A stretch of 12,536 bases of DNA from Actinomycetes bacterium (GCA_023434535.1 JAEYSR010000023.1:1-12536), one strand, 5' to 3'; shown: positions 1-7,328, counted from the first letter of the stretch. The notes: generated from the letters alone by a model not told the origin. Made by a program: numbers and translations.

Positions 1-102
1 GTCGCGGACGTCGTGCACGACCAGGCCCTCGGGCCAGTCGACCAGACGTGTCGCCATGGGCGCCCCGATGTTGCCCAACCCGATGAACCCGACTGCGCTC
101 AT
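1..102 (-). CDS. NAD(P)-binding 3-hydroxyisobutyrate dehydrogenase-like protein (N-terminal fragment)
   Basis: Only the first 34 codons are present; the left edge cuts the rest. The fragment starts MSAVGFIGLGNIGAPMA, the beta-alpha-beta Rossmann fingerprint GxGxxG (Gly8, Gly10, Gly13) of the 6-phosphogluconate / 3-hydroxyisobutyrate dehydrogenase superfamily, followed by a second strand LVVHDVRD whose acidic end would contact the cofactor ribose. Members of the family oxidise beta-hydroxyacids with NAD(P). The ATG overlaps the TGA of the upstream SDR gene by four bases (ATGA), so translational coupling is likely. In M. tuberculosis the equivalent position, next to an ALDH and an SDR, is held by an Rv0770-type protein of this family (from memory). 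Substrate unknown. Confidence 0.85.
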   Translation of the reverse strand, partial: MSAVGFIGLGNIGAPMATRLVDWPEGLVVHDVRD

Positions 103-851
103 GCCCTCACGACCTGTCCTCCGTCGACGTCGACGATCTGTCCGGTGACCCAGCTGGCCTCGTCCGACAGCAGGAAGAGGCACATCGACGCCAGGTCCGC
201 CGGGGTGCCCTGGCGCTTGAGGGCCAGGCCCCCGACGATGTCGTCCATGATCGACCCCGGCACGACCGAACGTGCCGCCGCGGTGTCGGTCGGGCCCGGC
301 GCGATCGCGTTGATGCGGATGTTCGAGCCACCCAGCTCGTGCGCCAGCTGGATCGGCAGGCCGTTCACACCCGTCTTCGCCAGGCCGTAGTAGTTGGAGT
401 ACATCCACGCGGCGGTGGACGACTGGTTCACGATCGAGCCGCCGCCACGCGCCGCCATGTGCTCCCAGCAGGCACGGATGCACAGCAGCGCGCCGTCCAT
501 GTTCACCGACATGAACCGCCGGTAGTACTCCCAGTCGACGGTCAGCAGCAGGTCGATCTCCATGCCGCCGAAGATCGCGGCGTTGTTGACCAGGTGGTCG
601 ATCCGCCCGAACGTGTCCATCGTCGCCGTCGCCATGTCCCGCGTGGAGTCGGGGTCCGAGACGTCGACGGCGAGCGCCATGGCCGTGCCGCCCCCGGCTG
701 CGATGTCGTCGGCCACCTTGGCGCCGCGCTCGACGTCGATGTCGGCGACCACCACCGAGGCGCCCTCCGACGCGAGCCGCCGGGCGTACTCCTCGCCGAT
801 CCCTCCGGCGGAGCCGGTCACGATGCTGACCCGCCCTTCGAACCTACCCAT
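99..851 (-). CDS. SDR family NAD(P)-dependent oxidoreductase (Rv0769-like)
   Basis: This is a classical short-chain dehydrogenase/reductase of 250 residues, the usual length. Visible motifs are the glycine-rich cofactor loop TGSAGGIG (12-19), an acidic residue Asp37 after the second beta strand that favours NAD(H), NNAA (89-92), Asn117, Ser144/145, the catalytic pair Tyr155-x-x-x-Lys159, and PGPTDT (185-190). It should interconvert an alcohol and a ketone or aldehyde in the cytoplasm. The start is fixed by a strong AGGGGG site seven bases upstream (859-864). Sixty-three bases separate it from the ALDH gene upstream, and its stop overlaps the next start by four bases. Its place after an ALDH in a cyp51 cluster matches Rv0769 of M. 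tuberculosis (from memory). Substrate is not deducible. Confidence 0.92.
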   Translation of the reverse strand: MGRFEGRVSIVTGSAGGIGEEYARRLASEGASVVVADIDVERGAKVADDIAAGGGTAMALAVDVSDPDSTRDMATATMDTFGRIDHLVNNAAIFGGMEIDLLLTVDWEYYRRFMSVNMDGALLCIRACWEHMAARGGGSIVNQSSTAAWMYSNYYGLAKTGVNGLPIQLAHELGGSNIRINAIAPGPTDTAAARSVVPGSIMDDIVGGLALKRQGTPADLASMCLFLLSDEASWVTGQIVDVDGGQVVRA

Positions 852-914
852 CGCTGTTCCCCCTACTGATCGGGTGTGTGCTGCGTGACAGAGCGGACGT
901 GGTGGGCCGGGCCT

Positions 915-2390
915 TCAGCGGGCGACGGCCACCGACTTGGTCTCCAGGTACTCCTCGAAGCCGGCCACGCCCATCTCGCGCCCGACGCCCGACTGCTTGT
1001 AGCCACCGAACGGCACGTCCGCCGAGTACCAGACACCGCCGTTGACGCCCATCGTCCCGGTCCTGATGCGTCGGGTGACGGCCAGAGCGCGGTCCTCGTC
1101 GGCCGAGAACACCGCACCCGACAGGCCGTAGGGCGAGTCGTTGGCGATGGCCACGGCGTCGTCGTCGGAGTCGTACGGGATGACGGTGAGCACCGGCCCG
1201 AAGATCTCCTCCCGGGCGACCCGCGACGAGTTGTCGAGCCCCACGACCAGCGTCGGGTCGATGAAGAAGCCCTTGTCGAACCTCGGCGAGCGGCCGCCGC
1301 CCACGGCGAAGGTGCCGCCCTCGTCGCGTGCGAGCTGCAGGTAGCCCTCGATGCGCTCGCGCTGGCGGGCGGAGATCACCGGACCGCAGATCGTGCCGGG
1401 ATCGGTCGGATCGCCGGCGGCCAGGGAGGCCATGGTGGCCGCGGTCGCCTCCACCGCCTCGTCCAGCTTCGAGCGGGGCACCAGCAGGCGCGTGGTGATG
1501 GCGCAGCCCTGGCCGGCGTGGGTGCTGGCCATGAACCCGGCCATGCCCGCCGCGCCACCGATGTCCGCATCGTCCAGCACCACGAAGGCCGACTTGCCGC
1601 CGAGCTCCAGGAACACGCGGGTGATGTTCTCCGCCGCCGTCCGCATGACCGCCCGCCCGGTCGCCGTCGAACCGGTGAAGGACACCACGTCGACCCGGGG
1701 ATCGCCCGAGAGCTGGGCCCCGAGCGAGTGGTCCGACGACGTCACAACGTTGAGCACGCCGGCGGGGATGTCGGTCGACTCCGCCGCCACCCGGGCGACC
1801 GCGCTGGCGCACCACGGCGTGTCGGGCGCGGGCTTCAGCACGACCGTGCAGCCGGCGGCGAGGGCGGGACCGAGCTTGGCGAAGTTGATCTGGTGCGGGA
1901 AGTTCCACGGGGTGATCGCACCGACCACGCCGGCGGGCTCGCGCCAGATCCAGCGCTGGGACCGGACGCCGACCGGCGACGCCTCGCCCAGGTCGGTCTC
2001 CCAGCCGTCGTAGGACTCGGCGAGGTCCGCGTACCAGCCCAGGTCCTCGACCGGCGCCACGAACTGCGGCCCGTCGGTGAGGAACGCCGGCGCACCCACC
2101 TCGGCGGTGGTCAACGCCCGGAACGACTCGGTCTCGGCCAGCAGCGCGTCGCGCAGCTGGCGCAGGCACCTCGCCCGGAAGGCGGGATCCGCCGCCCACT
2201 CCCCCAGGTCGAACGCGGCCCGGGCGGCGCCGATGGCCGCGTCCATGTCCGCGGCCGTGCCGTCGGCGGCCGCACCGAGGACCTCCTCGGTGGCCGGGTT
2301 CAGCGTCTCGAACGTGGCGCCGCCCGAGGCCGACCGGAGCTCTCCGTCGATCAGCAGGACGTCGAGCCCGGAACTGTGGAAGTCCGCCAT
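915..2390 (-). CDS. NAD(P)-dependent aldehyde dehydrogenase (AldA/Rv0768-like)
   Basis: A full-length ALDH superfamily enzyme of 491 residues that oxidises an aldehyde to a carboxylic acid. All core residues are present: the oxyanion Asn163 in PWNFP (161-165), Lys186 in VLKPAP for cofactor binding, the general base Glu262 in LELGGK (261-266), the nucleophile Cys296 in GQGC, and Glu395 in EEIFGPV (394-400). The ATG at 2390 is chosen because it shares one base with the TGA of the NTF2-like gene (TGATG) and begins a normal ALDH N-terminus. The frame is open further upstream, but that part is antisense-like Arg/Ala-rich sequence overlapping the neighbour. There is no clear Shine-Dalgarno site, so coupling to the upstream gene is likely. 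In the P450 cluster it probably finishes oxidation of a P450- or SDR-generated aldehyde (inference). Confidence 0.95.
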   Translation of the reverse strand: MADFHSSGLDVLLIDGELRSASGGATFETLNPATEEVLGAAADGTAADMDAAIGAARAAFDLGEWAADPAFRARCLRQLRDALLAETESFRALTTAEVGAPAFLTDGPQFVAPVEDLGWYADLAESYDGWETDLGEASPVGVRSQRWIWREPAGVVGAITPWNFPHQINFAKLGPALAAGCTVVLKPAPDTPWCASAVARVAAESTDIPAGVLNVVTSSDHSLGAQLSGDPRVDVVSFTGSTATGRAVMRTAAENITRVFLELGGKSAFVVLDDADIGGAAGMAGFMASTHAGQGCAITTRLLVPRSKLDEAVEATAATMASLAAGDPTDPGTICGPVISARQRERIEGYLQLARDEGGTFAVGGGRSPRFDKGFFIDPTLVVGLDNSSRVAREEIFGPVLTVIPYDSDDDAVAIANDSPYGLSGAVFSADEDRALAVTRRIRTGTMGVNGGVWYSADVPFGGYKQSGVGREMGVAGFEEYLETKSVAVAR

Positions 2391-2947
2391 CAGCGGTTGT
2401 CCGGCCACAGCGGAGCCGGGGTCTCGCGCAGCGGGTAGTGCCCGGGCTGCTTGCCGAGCGCCCGGTGCATCCGTGCGGTCATGCCTTCGGAGAGCACGTC
2501 GGCGGACATCATCTCGAGGAAGAGCGCCCCGGCGTTGCCCAGGTCGAACCAGTCCCGCTGCCAGGCCCACTGCATGTTCCCGCCGTAGCGGAACCAGCTC
2601 CCGCCGATGCCGGCGATCTCGTAGGTGGAGCCGTCGGGCCGCTTGGCGTCGGCGACCTGGCGCCACAGGCCGATCACCTGGCCGACCTTCTCGTCGATCA
2701 GGATCTGCTCGTACGGGTAGGTCCAGCCGTCCAGGCCGTCCATCTCCAGGCCGATGGCCCAGTCCCGGATCTGGTCGCGACCGACGGCCATGAAGTTGAC
2801 GTCGGGGCCGTAGTTCCAGCCGTAGGTCGCGTCCTCGGCGTAGCACTCGGCCATCACGCGCCAGTCGCCCCCGGCTTCGGCCTGCCGGTTCGCGTCCAGC
2901 CAGTGCTCGACCATCGCCTCGATCTCTTCACGTGGGTAAGCAGTCAT
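2390..2947 (-). CDS. NTF2/SnoaL-like protein
   Basis: A 185-residue protein of the nuclear transport factor 2 / SnoaL-like fold. The N-terminal helix pattern with GDWRVMAECYAEDATY (about 27-42) is the typical 'distance to tail of enzyme' signature, followed by a cone-forming beta sheet around WFRYGGNMQWAWQRDW (about 117-132). It is longer than a minimal 130-residue family member and has a Pro-rich C-terminal tail. Such proteins may isomerise, hydrate or simply bind small hydrophobic ligands; steroid delta-isomerase and limonene epoxide hydrolase share the fold. The start is well supported: AGGGGG lies eight bases upstream (2956-2961) and includes the TAG stop of the ferredoxin gene. The stop overlaps the ALDH start by one base. 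Lying between ferredoxin and ALDH, it may act on the P450 product; no catalytic residue set is assigned. Confidence 0.85.
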   Translation of the reverse strand: MTAYPREEIEAMVEHWLDANRQAEAGGDWRVMAECYAEDATYGWNYGPDVNFMAVGRDQIRDWAIGLEMDGLDGWTYPYEQILIDEKVGQVIGLWRQVADAKRPDGSTYEIAGIGGSWFRYGGNMQWAWQRDWFDLGNAGALFLEMMSADVLSEGMTARMHRALGKQPGHYPLRETPAPLWPDNR

Positions 2948-2961
2948 GTGGTTGTCCCCCT
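2948..2961 (-). promoter_or_regulatory. Shine-Dalgarno site built on the ferredoxin stop codon
   Basis: On the minus strand the ferredoxin stop TAG runs directly into GGGGG, giving AGGGGG eight bases before the ATG at 2947. Terminating ribosomes would sit on the initiation site of the next gene, which suggests coupled translation of ferredoxin and the NTF2-like protein. Confidence 0.6.
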
Positions 2962-3163
2962 ATGTGGTCTCGACCAGCGCGATCGCGTGGGTCGGGCAGT
3001 ACTTCACGGCCATCTCGGCGGCCGTCCGCTGGCTGTCGTCGGGGTTCTCGTCGAGCACCCGGACCTTCATCTCCCCGTCGACCTCGAACAGGTCCGGGGC
3101 CTCCCCCTCGCACACGCCGTGCCCCTGGCAGAGGTCGGCGTCGACGACGATGCGGAACCCCAT
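2960..3163 (-). CDS. Small [3Fe-4S] ferredoxin, CxxHxxC type, P450 partner
   Basis: A 67-residue acidic ferredoxin. The cluster-binding pattern is Cys12-x2-His15-x2-Cys18 with the distal Cys56-Pro57, so the second cysteine of a [4Fe-4S] motif is replaced by His. Actinobacterial ferredoxins with this CxxHxxC...CP pattern are found beside P450 genes and carry [3Fe-4S] clusters. It should deliver electrons to CYP51, and perhaps to the CYP123-like P450. Its ATG overlaps the TGA of the CYP51 gene by one base (TGATG), with a G-rich stretch upstream, so equimolar coupled synthesis is likely. The arrangement recalls Rv0763c next to cyp51 in M. tuberculosis, and the CYP51-ferredoxin fusion of Methylococcus capsulatus. 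No ferredoxin reductase gene lies in the window. Confidence 0.95.
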   Translation of the reverse strand: MGFRIVVDADLCQGHGVCEGEAPDLFEVDGEMKVRVLDENPDDSQRTAAEMAVKYCPTHAIALVETT

Positions 3164-4584
3164 CAGCTCGACGCCCCCGCGCTCCGGTCCCGCCGTCGGT
3201 AGGTGATCCGACAGGGCTGGGCCAGCTGCACGACCATCTTCGAGTGGTCGTTGTGGTACGTCTCGGGCGGCTGGGCCAGCTCGAGCTCCCAGTCGCGCAG
3301 CAGGATGCAGAAGATCGTCTTGAGCTGCATCAGGGCGAAGGCCGCCCCCACGCATCGATGACGTCCGGCGCCGAACGGGATCCAGTTCCAGGGGTTGTCG
3401 AGGTCGTCGTGGCGCGGGTCGATGTAGCGACCGGGGTCGAACTCGTCGGGACGCTCGAACGCCCCCTCCGGGCGGTTCGACACCGCGATCGACGTGCCGA
3501 CGAGCTTGCCGGCCGGGACGGTGAAGCCCTCGACCTCGAGCGGCTCCATGACCTTGCGGAGCAGCAGGATCAACGGCGGGTGGAGGCGCAGGGCCTCCTT
3601 GATCGATCCCTCCAACCACGGCACCTCGCGCAGGTCCTGGTAGGTGACCTCTCCACCGCCGGCCTCGGCCAGCGCGTCCATCTCGGCGACGACCTTCTCC
3701 AGCACGTCGGGGTTGCGCAGCAGCTCGATGATCACCCATGCCGCCGTGCCCGAGGTCGTGTGGTGCCCGGCGAACATCATCGAGATGAACATGCCGGTGA
3801 TGATGTCGGCGGAGAACTGCTCGACGCCGTTCTCGTCCTTGATCGACATCAGCACGTCGACCAGGTCCTTGTCCGATTCAGCACTGTCGTCGCGATCCGA
3901 CGGCATCCCCTCTGCACGCCGCTTCGCCATGATCGCCTCGATGCGCTCGACGAGTGCGGCCCGGGCCGCATCGCGCCGACGGAAGCTCTCGATGTCGGCG
4001 TAGGCGTCGACGTACGCGATGGCGTCGGTGCCCTGCTCGAGGTCGTGGAACAGGTGGGCGACCGACGCGTCGAGCTCCTCACGGAACTTGGGACCGATCA
4101 GGCACGAGGTCGACGTGTAGATGAACAGCTCGGCGGTGAAGTCGAGCAGGTCGATCTCGCCCTCGTCGTCCCAGGTCGCCAGCATGCGATCGGCCTCGGA
4201 CGTGATCGTCGCCGCGTGGCCACGCATGAACTTGTCGCGCAGCGACTGGTTGTGCAGGGCCCGCCTCCGCTCCTCGGGCGAGGCGTCGAAGACCACGCCC
4301 TCGCCGAAGATCGGGGTCATGAACGGGTAGGCGGCCGCCTGGTCGAGCTCGTCGTCGGAGGCGCGGAAGAAGACCTCGTTGGCCTCGGCACCGGTGAGGA
4401 GCACGACCTCCTTGTCGGCCAGCCGGAACTCGCCGACGTCACCGCACTCGTCACGGGTGCGGCGCATGAGCCCGATCGGGTCGACGCGGAGCTCCTCGAG
4501 GTGGCCGGTGCCCCCGTCGTCGCCGGACACCTTGGGGATGTCGGCCGCCGGTCCGGCCGCGGTGCTGGACATGGTGTCGGTCAT
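3163..4584 (-). CDS. cyp51: Cytochrome P450 CYP51, sterol 14alpha-demethylase type
   Basis: A 473-residue soluble P450 with no membrane anchor. CYP51 signatures are unmistakable: the B-C substrate-contact segment AYPFMTPIFGEGVVFD (85-100), which carries the equivalents of M. tuberculosis Tyr76 and Phe78 at Tyr86 and Phe88, and the I-helix FAGHHTTSGT (271-280) with the CYP51-specific His275 before Thr276. General P450 elements are ExxR (Glu330-Arg333), the heme loop FGAGRHRCVG (404-413) with axial Cys411, and a CYP51-like C-terminus (NDHSKMVVQLAQP). By memory it closely resembles M. tuberculosis CYP51 (about 451 residues), the extra length lying mainly at the N-terminus. The start at 4584 has AGGGGG four bases upstream and overlaps the SDR stop (ATGA). 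The family removes the 14alpha-methyl group of sterols in three oxidations; the natural substrate here is unknown. Confidence 0.96.
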   Translation of the reverse strand: MTDTMSSTAAGPAADIPKVSGDDGGTGHLEELRVDPIGLMRRTRDECGDVGEFRLADKEVVLLTGAEANEVFFRASDDELDQAAAYPFMTPIFGEGVVFDASPEERRRALHNQSLRDKFMRGHAATITSEADRMLATWDDEGEIDLLDFTAELFIYTSTSCLIGPKFREELDASVAHLFHDLEQGTDAIAYVDAYADIESFRRRDAARAALVERIEAIMAKRRAEGMPSDRDDSAESDKDLVDVLMSIKDENGVEQFSADIITGMFISMMFAGHHTTSGTAAWVIIELLRNPDVLEKVVAEMDALAEAGGGEVTYQDLREVPWLEGSIKEALRLHPPLILLLRKVMEPLEVEGFTVPAGKLVGTSIAVSNRPEGAFERPDEFDPGRYIDPRHDDLDNPWNWIPFGAGRHRCVGAAFALMQLKTIFCILLRDWELELAQPPETYHNDHSKMVVQLAQPCRITYRRRDRSAGASS

Positions 4585-5405
4585 GCGTCCCCCTCGGACT
4601 GCTGGGATGGTGTCGAGTCGACCAGGACGTGGTCGGACGCGACGGGCGCCTCGGGCTGGACCTCGAGGAGCGCGTAGCGCGTGCCCTTGGGCGCCGAGAC
4701 CATGGCGAGCACCGCTTGGGCGAACTCGACCGGACGGATCGCCCCGTCGTGGCGGAGCAGACCCCAACGGTTCCACGAGCCGACGACGGTGTTGATGGTG
4801 TCCACGTCCCACGTGGTGCCCTGCTCGGTGGTCGACGGTCCGGGCCGCACGATGCCGACGCGCACACCCGATCCTTCGCACTCCATGGCCATCGCCCGGG
4901 CGTACGCCTCGAGCCCGGCCTTGGAGGCCACGTAGGCCGCCATGTGGGTGCGGGGCTCCTGGGCGACCTCGGAGGTCACGAACACGACGTCGCCGCGGGA
5001 GCGGCCGACCATGTGCGGGACCAGCTCGTGGGCCAGGGCCTGCGCGCCGAGCAGGTTGACCTGGAGCTGACGGGTGAACTCCGCCGGATCCGCCAGCGTG
5101 GTGATGGGCTGCACGTCGCCGGCGTTCGACACCAGGATCTCCACCGGACCGAGCTCGTCCTCCGCCCGCCGGGCGAACGAGGTGATCGACGTGCGGTCGG
5201 TCAGGTCCAGCTGGACGGGCAGCGCCTCTCCCCCGTCGGCGGAGATCTGCGCGGCGAGCTCCTCGAGGCGGTCCAGGCGTCGGGCGCCGATGACCACGGG
5301 GTGGCCGGCGGCGGCCAGCGCGGTGGCGATCGCCGCACCGTGGCCCGACGATGCGCCGGTGACCACGGCGGCACGCCGCTCGGGATGGGGATCGAAGCGG
5401 GGCAT
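4581..5405 (-). CDS. SDR family oxidoreductase between two P450 genes (Rv0765c-like)
   Basis: A 274-residue short-chain dehydrogenase/reductase. Seen are the cofactor loop TGASSGHG (16-23; the usual Ile of GIG is His22), basic residues Arg42-Arg43 after the second strand that favour NADP(H), SNAG (93-96), catalytic Ser145, Tyr158-x-x-x-Lys162, and RPGP (187-190). A C-terminal extension (about 245-274) is longer than in minimal SDRs. The ATG at 5405 shares one base with the P450 stop upstream (TGATG) and has AGGAGG eight bases before it; upstream open frame is an artefact of GC-rich sequence. Its stop overlaps the CYP51 start by four bases. The same order, CYP123 - SDR - CYP51 - ferredoxin, occurs in mycobacteria (from memory). 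It probably oxidises or reduces a hydroxyl or keto group on the P450 substrate. Confidence 0.93.
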   Translation of the reverse strand: MPRFDPHPERRAAVVTGASSGHGAAIATALAAAGHPVVIGARRLDRLEELAAQISADGGEALPVQLDLTDRTSITSFARRAEDELGPVEILVSNAGDVQPITTLADPAEFTRQLQVNLLGAQALAHELVPHMVGRSRGDVVFVTSEVAQEPRTHMAAYVASKAGLEAYARAMAMECEGSGVRVGIVRPGPSTTEQGTTWDVDTINTVVGSWNRWGLLRHDGAIRPVEFAQAVLAMVSAPKGTRYALLEVQPEAPVASDHVLVDSTPSQQSEGDA

Positions 5406-6649
5406 CAGTCCTGTCCTCCTGCGGACGGCGCCGACCCGGAACGGGGCACCACGCTCGTCGGCACCCGGGAGAAGCCCCGGACGTTGACGGAGTGGACCCG
5501 CTCGATGCCGGCGGGGTCGATGTCGTAGTCGCCGAACGCAGCGAGCAGCTCCTCGAGGGCGACGCGGGCCTCCAGCCGGGCGAGCGAGGCACCGAGGCAG
5601 AAGTGCCGACCGAAGCCGAAGCTGGCGAGCTGCGGGAGCGGCTCGGGCCGGTCGAGGTCGTAGGCGTCGGGCTCGGCGAAGACCCGGGGGTCCCGGTTGG
5701 CCGACCCGGCGAGCAGGAGCACCCGGTCCCCCGCCGGGATGACCCGGTCGTACCACTCGACGTCGGTGAGCGTGATCCGGGCGAGCATCTGCGACGACGT
5801 GTCGTAGCGCAGAGTCTCCTCGATCCAGTCGGGGATGTAGCCCGGATCGGCGAAGGGCTTGGCCCGCTGGTCCGGGTTGCGCCACGCCCAGTACCAGGCG
5901 TTGGCGAGCAGCTTGGTGGTCGTCTCGTTGCCGGCGACGACCATCAGGAACAGGAACCCGATGATCTCCTCGTCGGTCAGGCGATCGCCGTCGACCTCCA
6001 CGTCGAGCAGGGCGGAGGTGAGGTCGTCGGTGCGATGCTGCCGCCGCTGGGCGAGCATGTCGGAGTAGTAGACGACCAGGTCCAGCGCCGCCGCCGCGCC
6101 CTCGGGCGGCACGTCGCGGATGCCCTCCTCACGGTGGACCAGCAGGTCGGACTTCCGACGCAGCTCCTCGCGGTCCTCCACCGGGACGCCCATCATCTCG
6201 GAGATGACGTCCATGGGCAGCCGGCCGGCGAAGTCGGCGATGAAGTCGAGGTCGTCGGGGGTGTCGAGCATCCGTGCGATGTAGTCCCGGGCGATCTCGC
6301 GGATGCGCGGCTCCAGCGCCGCGACCCGTCGCGGCGTGAACCCCTTGGAGACGAGGCCTCGCATGCGGCCGTGCATCGGCGGGTCCATGCCGAGGAACGA
6401 CATGGTCTTGTGGGCGTGAGGGCCCGACGCGGAGGGGTCGAGCGACACGCCGTGCGAGTTGGACAGGCGCTCGAAGTCCCGGAAACCCTCGATGACGTCC
6501 GCGTGGCGAGACAGCGCCCAGAAGCCCAGCTCCTCGTTGTGGTACAGCGGCGCCTCCTCCCGGAGTCGCTCGTACGTCGGGTACGGGTCCTCGTGGATCT
6601 CGTACGCGTACGGGTCGTAGACGACCGCGTCGCTCGTCGTGGTGCTCAT
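5405..6649 (-). CDS. cyp123: Cytochrome P450, CYP123-like
   Basis: A 414-residue soluble class I bacterial P450. The I-helix oxygen-activation motif is AGNETT (239-244), the ExxR pair is Glu278-Arg281, and the heme loop is FGFGRHFCLG (344-353) with axial Cys351. The N-terminus YDPYAYEIHEDPYPTYERLR (11-30) and internal SKGFTPRR and LPMDVISE resemble, from memory, CYP123 (Rv0766c) of M. tuberculosis, and the neighbours agree; formal CYP123 membership needs an identity value. The ATG at 6649 is preceded closely by AGGGGA; a stronger AGGGGG lies about 25 bases upstream with no in-frame start to use it. The stop overlaps the SDR start by one base. CYP123 enzymes have no established physiological substrate; co-transcription with CYP51 and ferredoxin suggests shared redox partners. 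Confidence 0.93.
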   Translation of the reverse strand: MSTTTSDAVVYDPYAYEIHEDPYPTYERLREEAPLYHNEELGFWALSRHADVIEGFRDFERLSNSHGVSLDPSASGPHAHKTMSFLGMDPPMHGRMRGLVSKGFTPRRVAALEPRIREIARDYIARMLDTPDDLDFIADFAGRLPMDVISEMMGVPVEDREELRRKSDLLVHREEGIRDVPPEGAAAALDLVVYYSDMLAQRRQHRTDDLTSALLDVEVDGDRLTDEEIIGFLFLMVVAGNETTTKLLANAWYWAWRNPDQRAKPFADPGYIPDWIEETLRYDTSSQMLARITLTDVEWYDRVIPAGDRVLLLAGSANRDPRVFAEPDAYDLDRPEPLPQLASFGFGRHFCLGASLARLEARVALEELLAAFGDYDIDPAGIERVHSVNVRGFSRVPTSVVPRSGSAPSAGGQD

Positions 6650-6703
6650 GTCCCCTGCCTCGTCACGACCCGTGTCCCCCTCGGTTCCTCAGCGTCCAGT
6701 TCT

Positions 6704-7318
6704 TCATCGCCGCGGTCCGACGACCAGCTCGGCGGTCCGGGCCAGGCGCTCCGGGAGATCCGTGTAGTCGAGGTGGCCCATGCCGGCCTGCAGCATGGCG
6801 CCCGACACGGCGAACTCCAGCGTGGAGAGCACCGCGGGGTCGGCCGCGTCGCCCAGGGCACGCTCCAGCCGACGGCGCCACGTCAGCCCGATGCGGTCGC
6901 GCAGCACCCTGACGTCGGGGTCGTTGGACAGCATGGCGACCGTGCACGCGGCGGCCAGCTCCGGCTCGTCGGCCACCAGCAGCGCCATCTCCGACAGCGT
7001 CGACGAGACCAGGGCCGCCGGCGACCGGCGACGATCCAGGTGCGTCTCGGGCAGGGCGTCCAGCCGTCGCCAGAACACCTCGGTCACCAGGTGCTCCCGG
7101 GAGGCGAAGTAGTTGTACGCGGTGGCGGGGGCGACGCCGGCCCGTCGGGCGACGTTGCGGACGGTCAGCCCGTCGTAGCCGACCTCACGCAGCTCCTCGA
7201 CGGCGGCGTCGACGAGCTTCTCGACGGTCTGCGCCTGACGATCCGACAGGTGACGTCGCGGCGCGAGCACCGGTCGGACACCGGCGACGAGCTCGGACGA
7301 GGCGGCGGACTTGGACAT
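6704..7318 (-). CDS. TetR/AcrR family transcriptional regulator of the P450 cluster
   Basis: A 204-residue one-component repressor. The N-terminal DNA-binding domain is clear: helix 1 around QTVEKLVDAAVEELREVG (30-47) and the helix-turn-helix LTVRNVARRAGVAPATAYNYF (51-71), with the family's YxYF-type end. The remaining about 130 residues form the helical ligand and dimer domain, rich in Ala/Leu as usual. It is co-directional with, and 54 bases upstream of, the CYP123-like gene, so it is the best candidate for local control. Its start codon lies inside a palindrome (7312-7325) next to a plausible promoter, which suggests autoregulation. A protein of similar size and place exists in M. tuberculosis (Rv0767c, from memory). 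The inducing ligand is unknown, but may be the P450 substrate. Confidence 0.92.
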   Translation of the reverse strand: MSKSAASSELVAGVRPVLAPRRHLSDRQAQTVEKLVDAAVEELREVGYDGLTVRNVARRAGVAPATAYNYFASREHLVTEVFWRRLDALPETHLDRRRSPAALVSSTLSEMALLVADEPELAAACTVAMLSNDPDVRVLRDRIGLTWRRRLERALGDAADPAVLSTLEFAVSGAMLQAGMGHLDYTDLPERLARTAELVVGPRR

Positions 7319-7328
7319 CTGTCCAGAT
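7312..7328 (-). promoter_or_regulatory. Palindromic operator candidate over the tetR start
   Basis: The arms TGGACA (7312-7317) and TGTCCA (7320-7325) form a perfect inverted repeat with a two-base spacer; a second, shifted palindrome ATCTG-TC-CAGAT covers 7317-7328. Both overlap the ATG of the TetR gene and the expected transcription start, the position where a TetR dimer would block its own promoter. The assignment rests on symmetry and position only. Confidence 0.5.

Noticed and set aside
876..2438. Long open frame on the plus strand, opposite ALDH and NTF2-like genes
   Set aside because: It is rich in Arg, Gly, His and Val with no family motifs, and lies antisense to genes with intact catalytic motifs. 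It is a by-product of high GC content. The same holds for the plus-strand frames at 2932-4677, 5492-7333 and 10137-12026.
2391..2846. N-terminal extension of the ALDH frame
   Set aside because: The extension overlaps the NTF2-like gene and is low-complexity Arg-rich sequence; the ATG at 2390 gives a normal 491-residue enzyme with a TGATG junction.
4802..4816. Inverted repeat CCACGT-CCC-ACGTGG
   Set aside because: It lies inside the SDR coding sequence, is short, and is explained by codon choice in GC-rich DNA.
4585..5592. N-terminal extension of the CYP51 frame to about 809 residues (possible fusion protein)
   Set aside because: The added part is out of frame with, and antisense-like to, the SDR motifs on the same strand. 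The ATG at 4584 has a ribosome-binding site and an ATGA junction.
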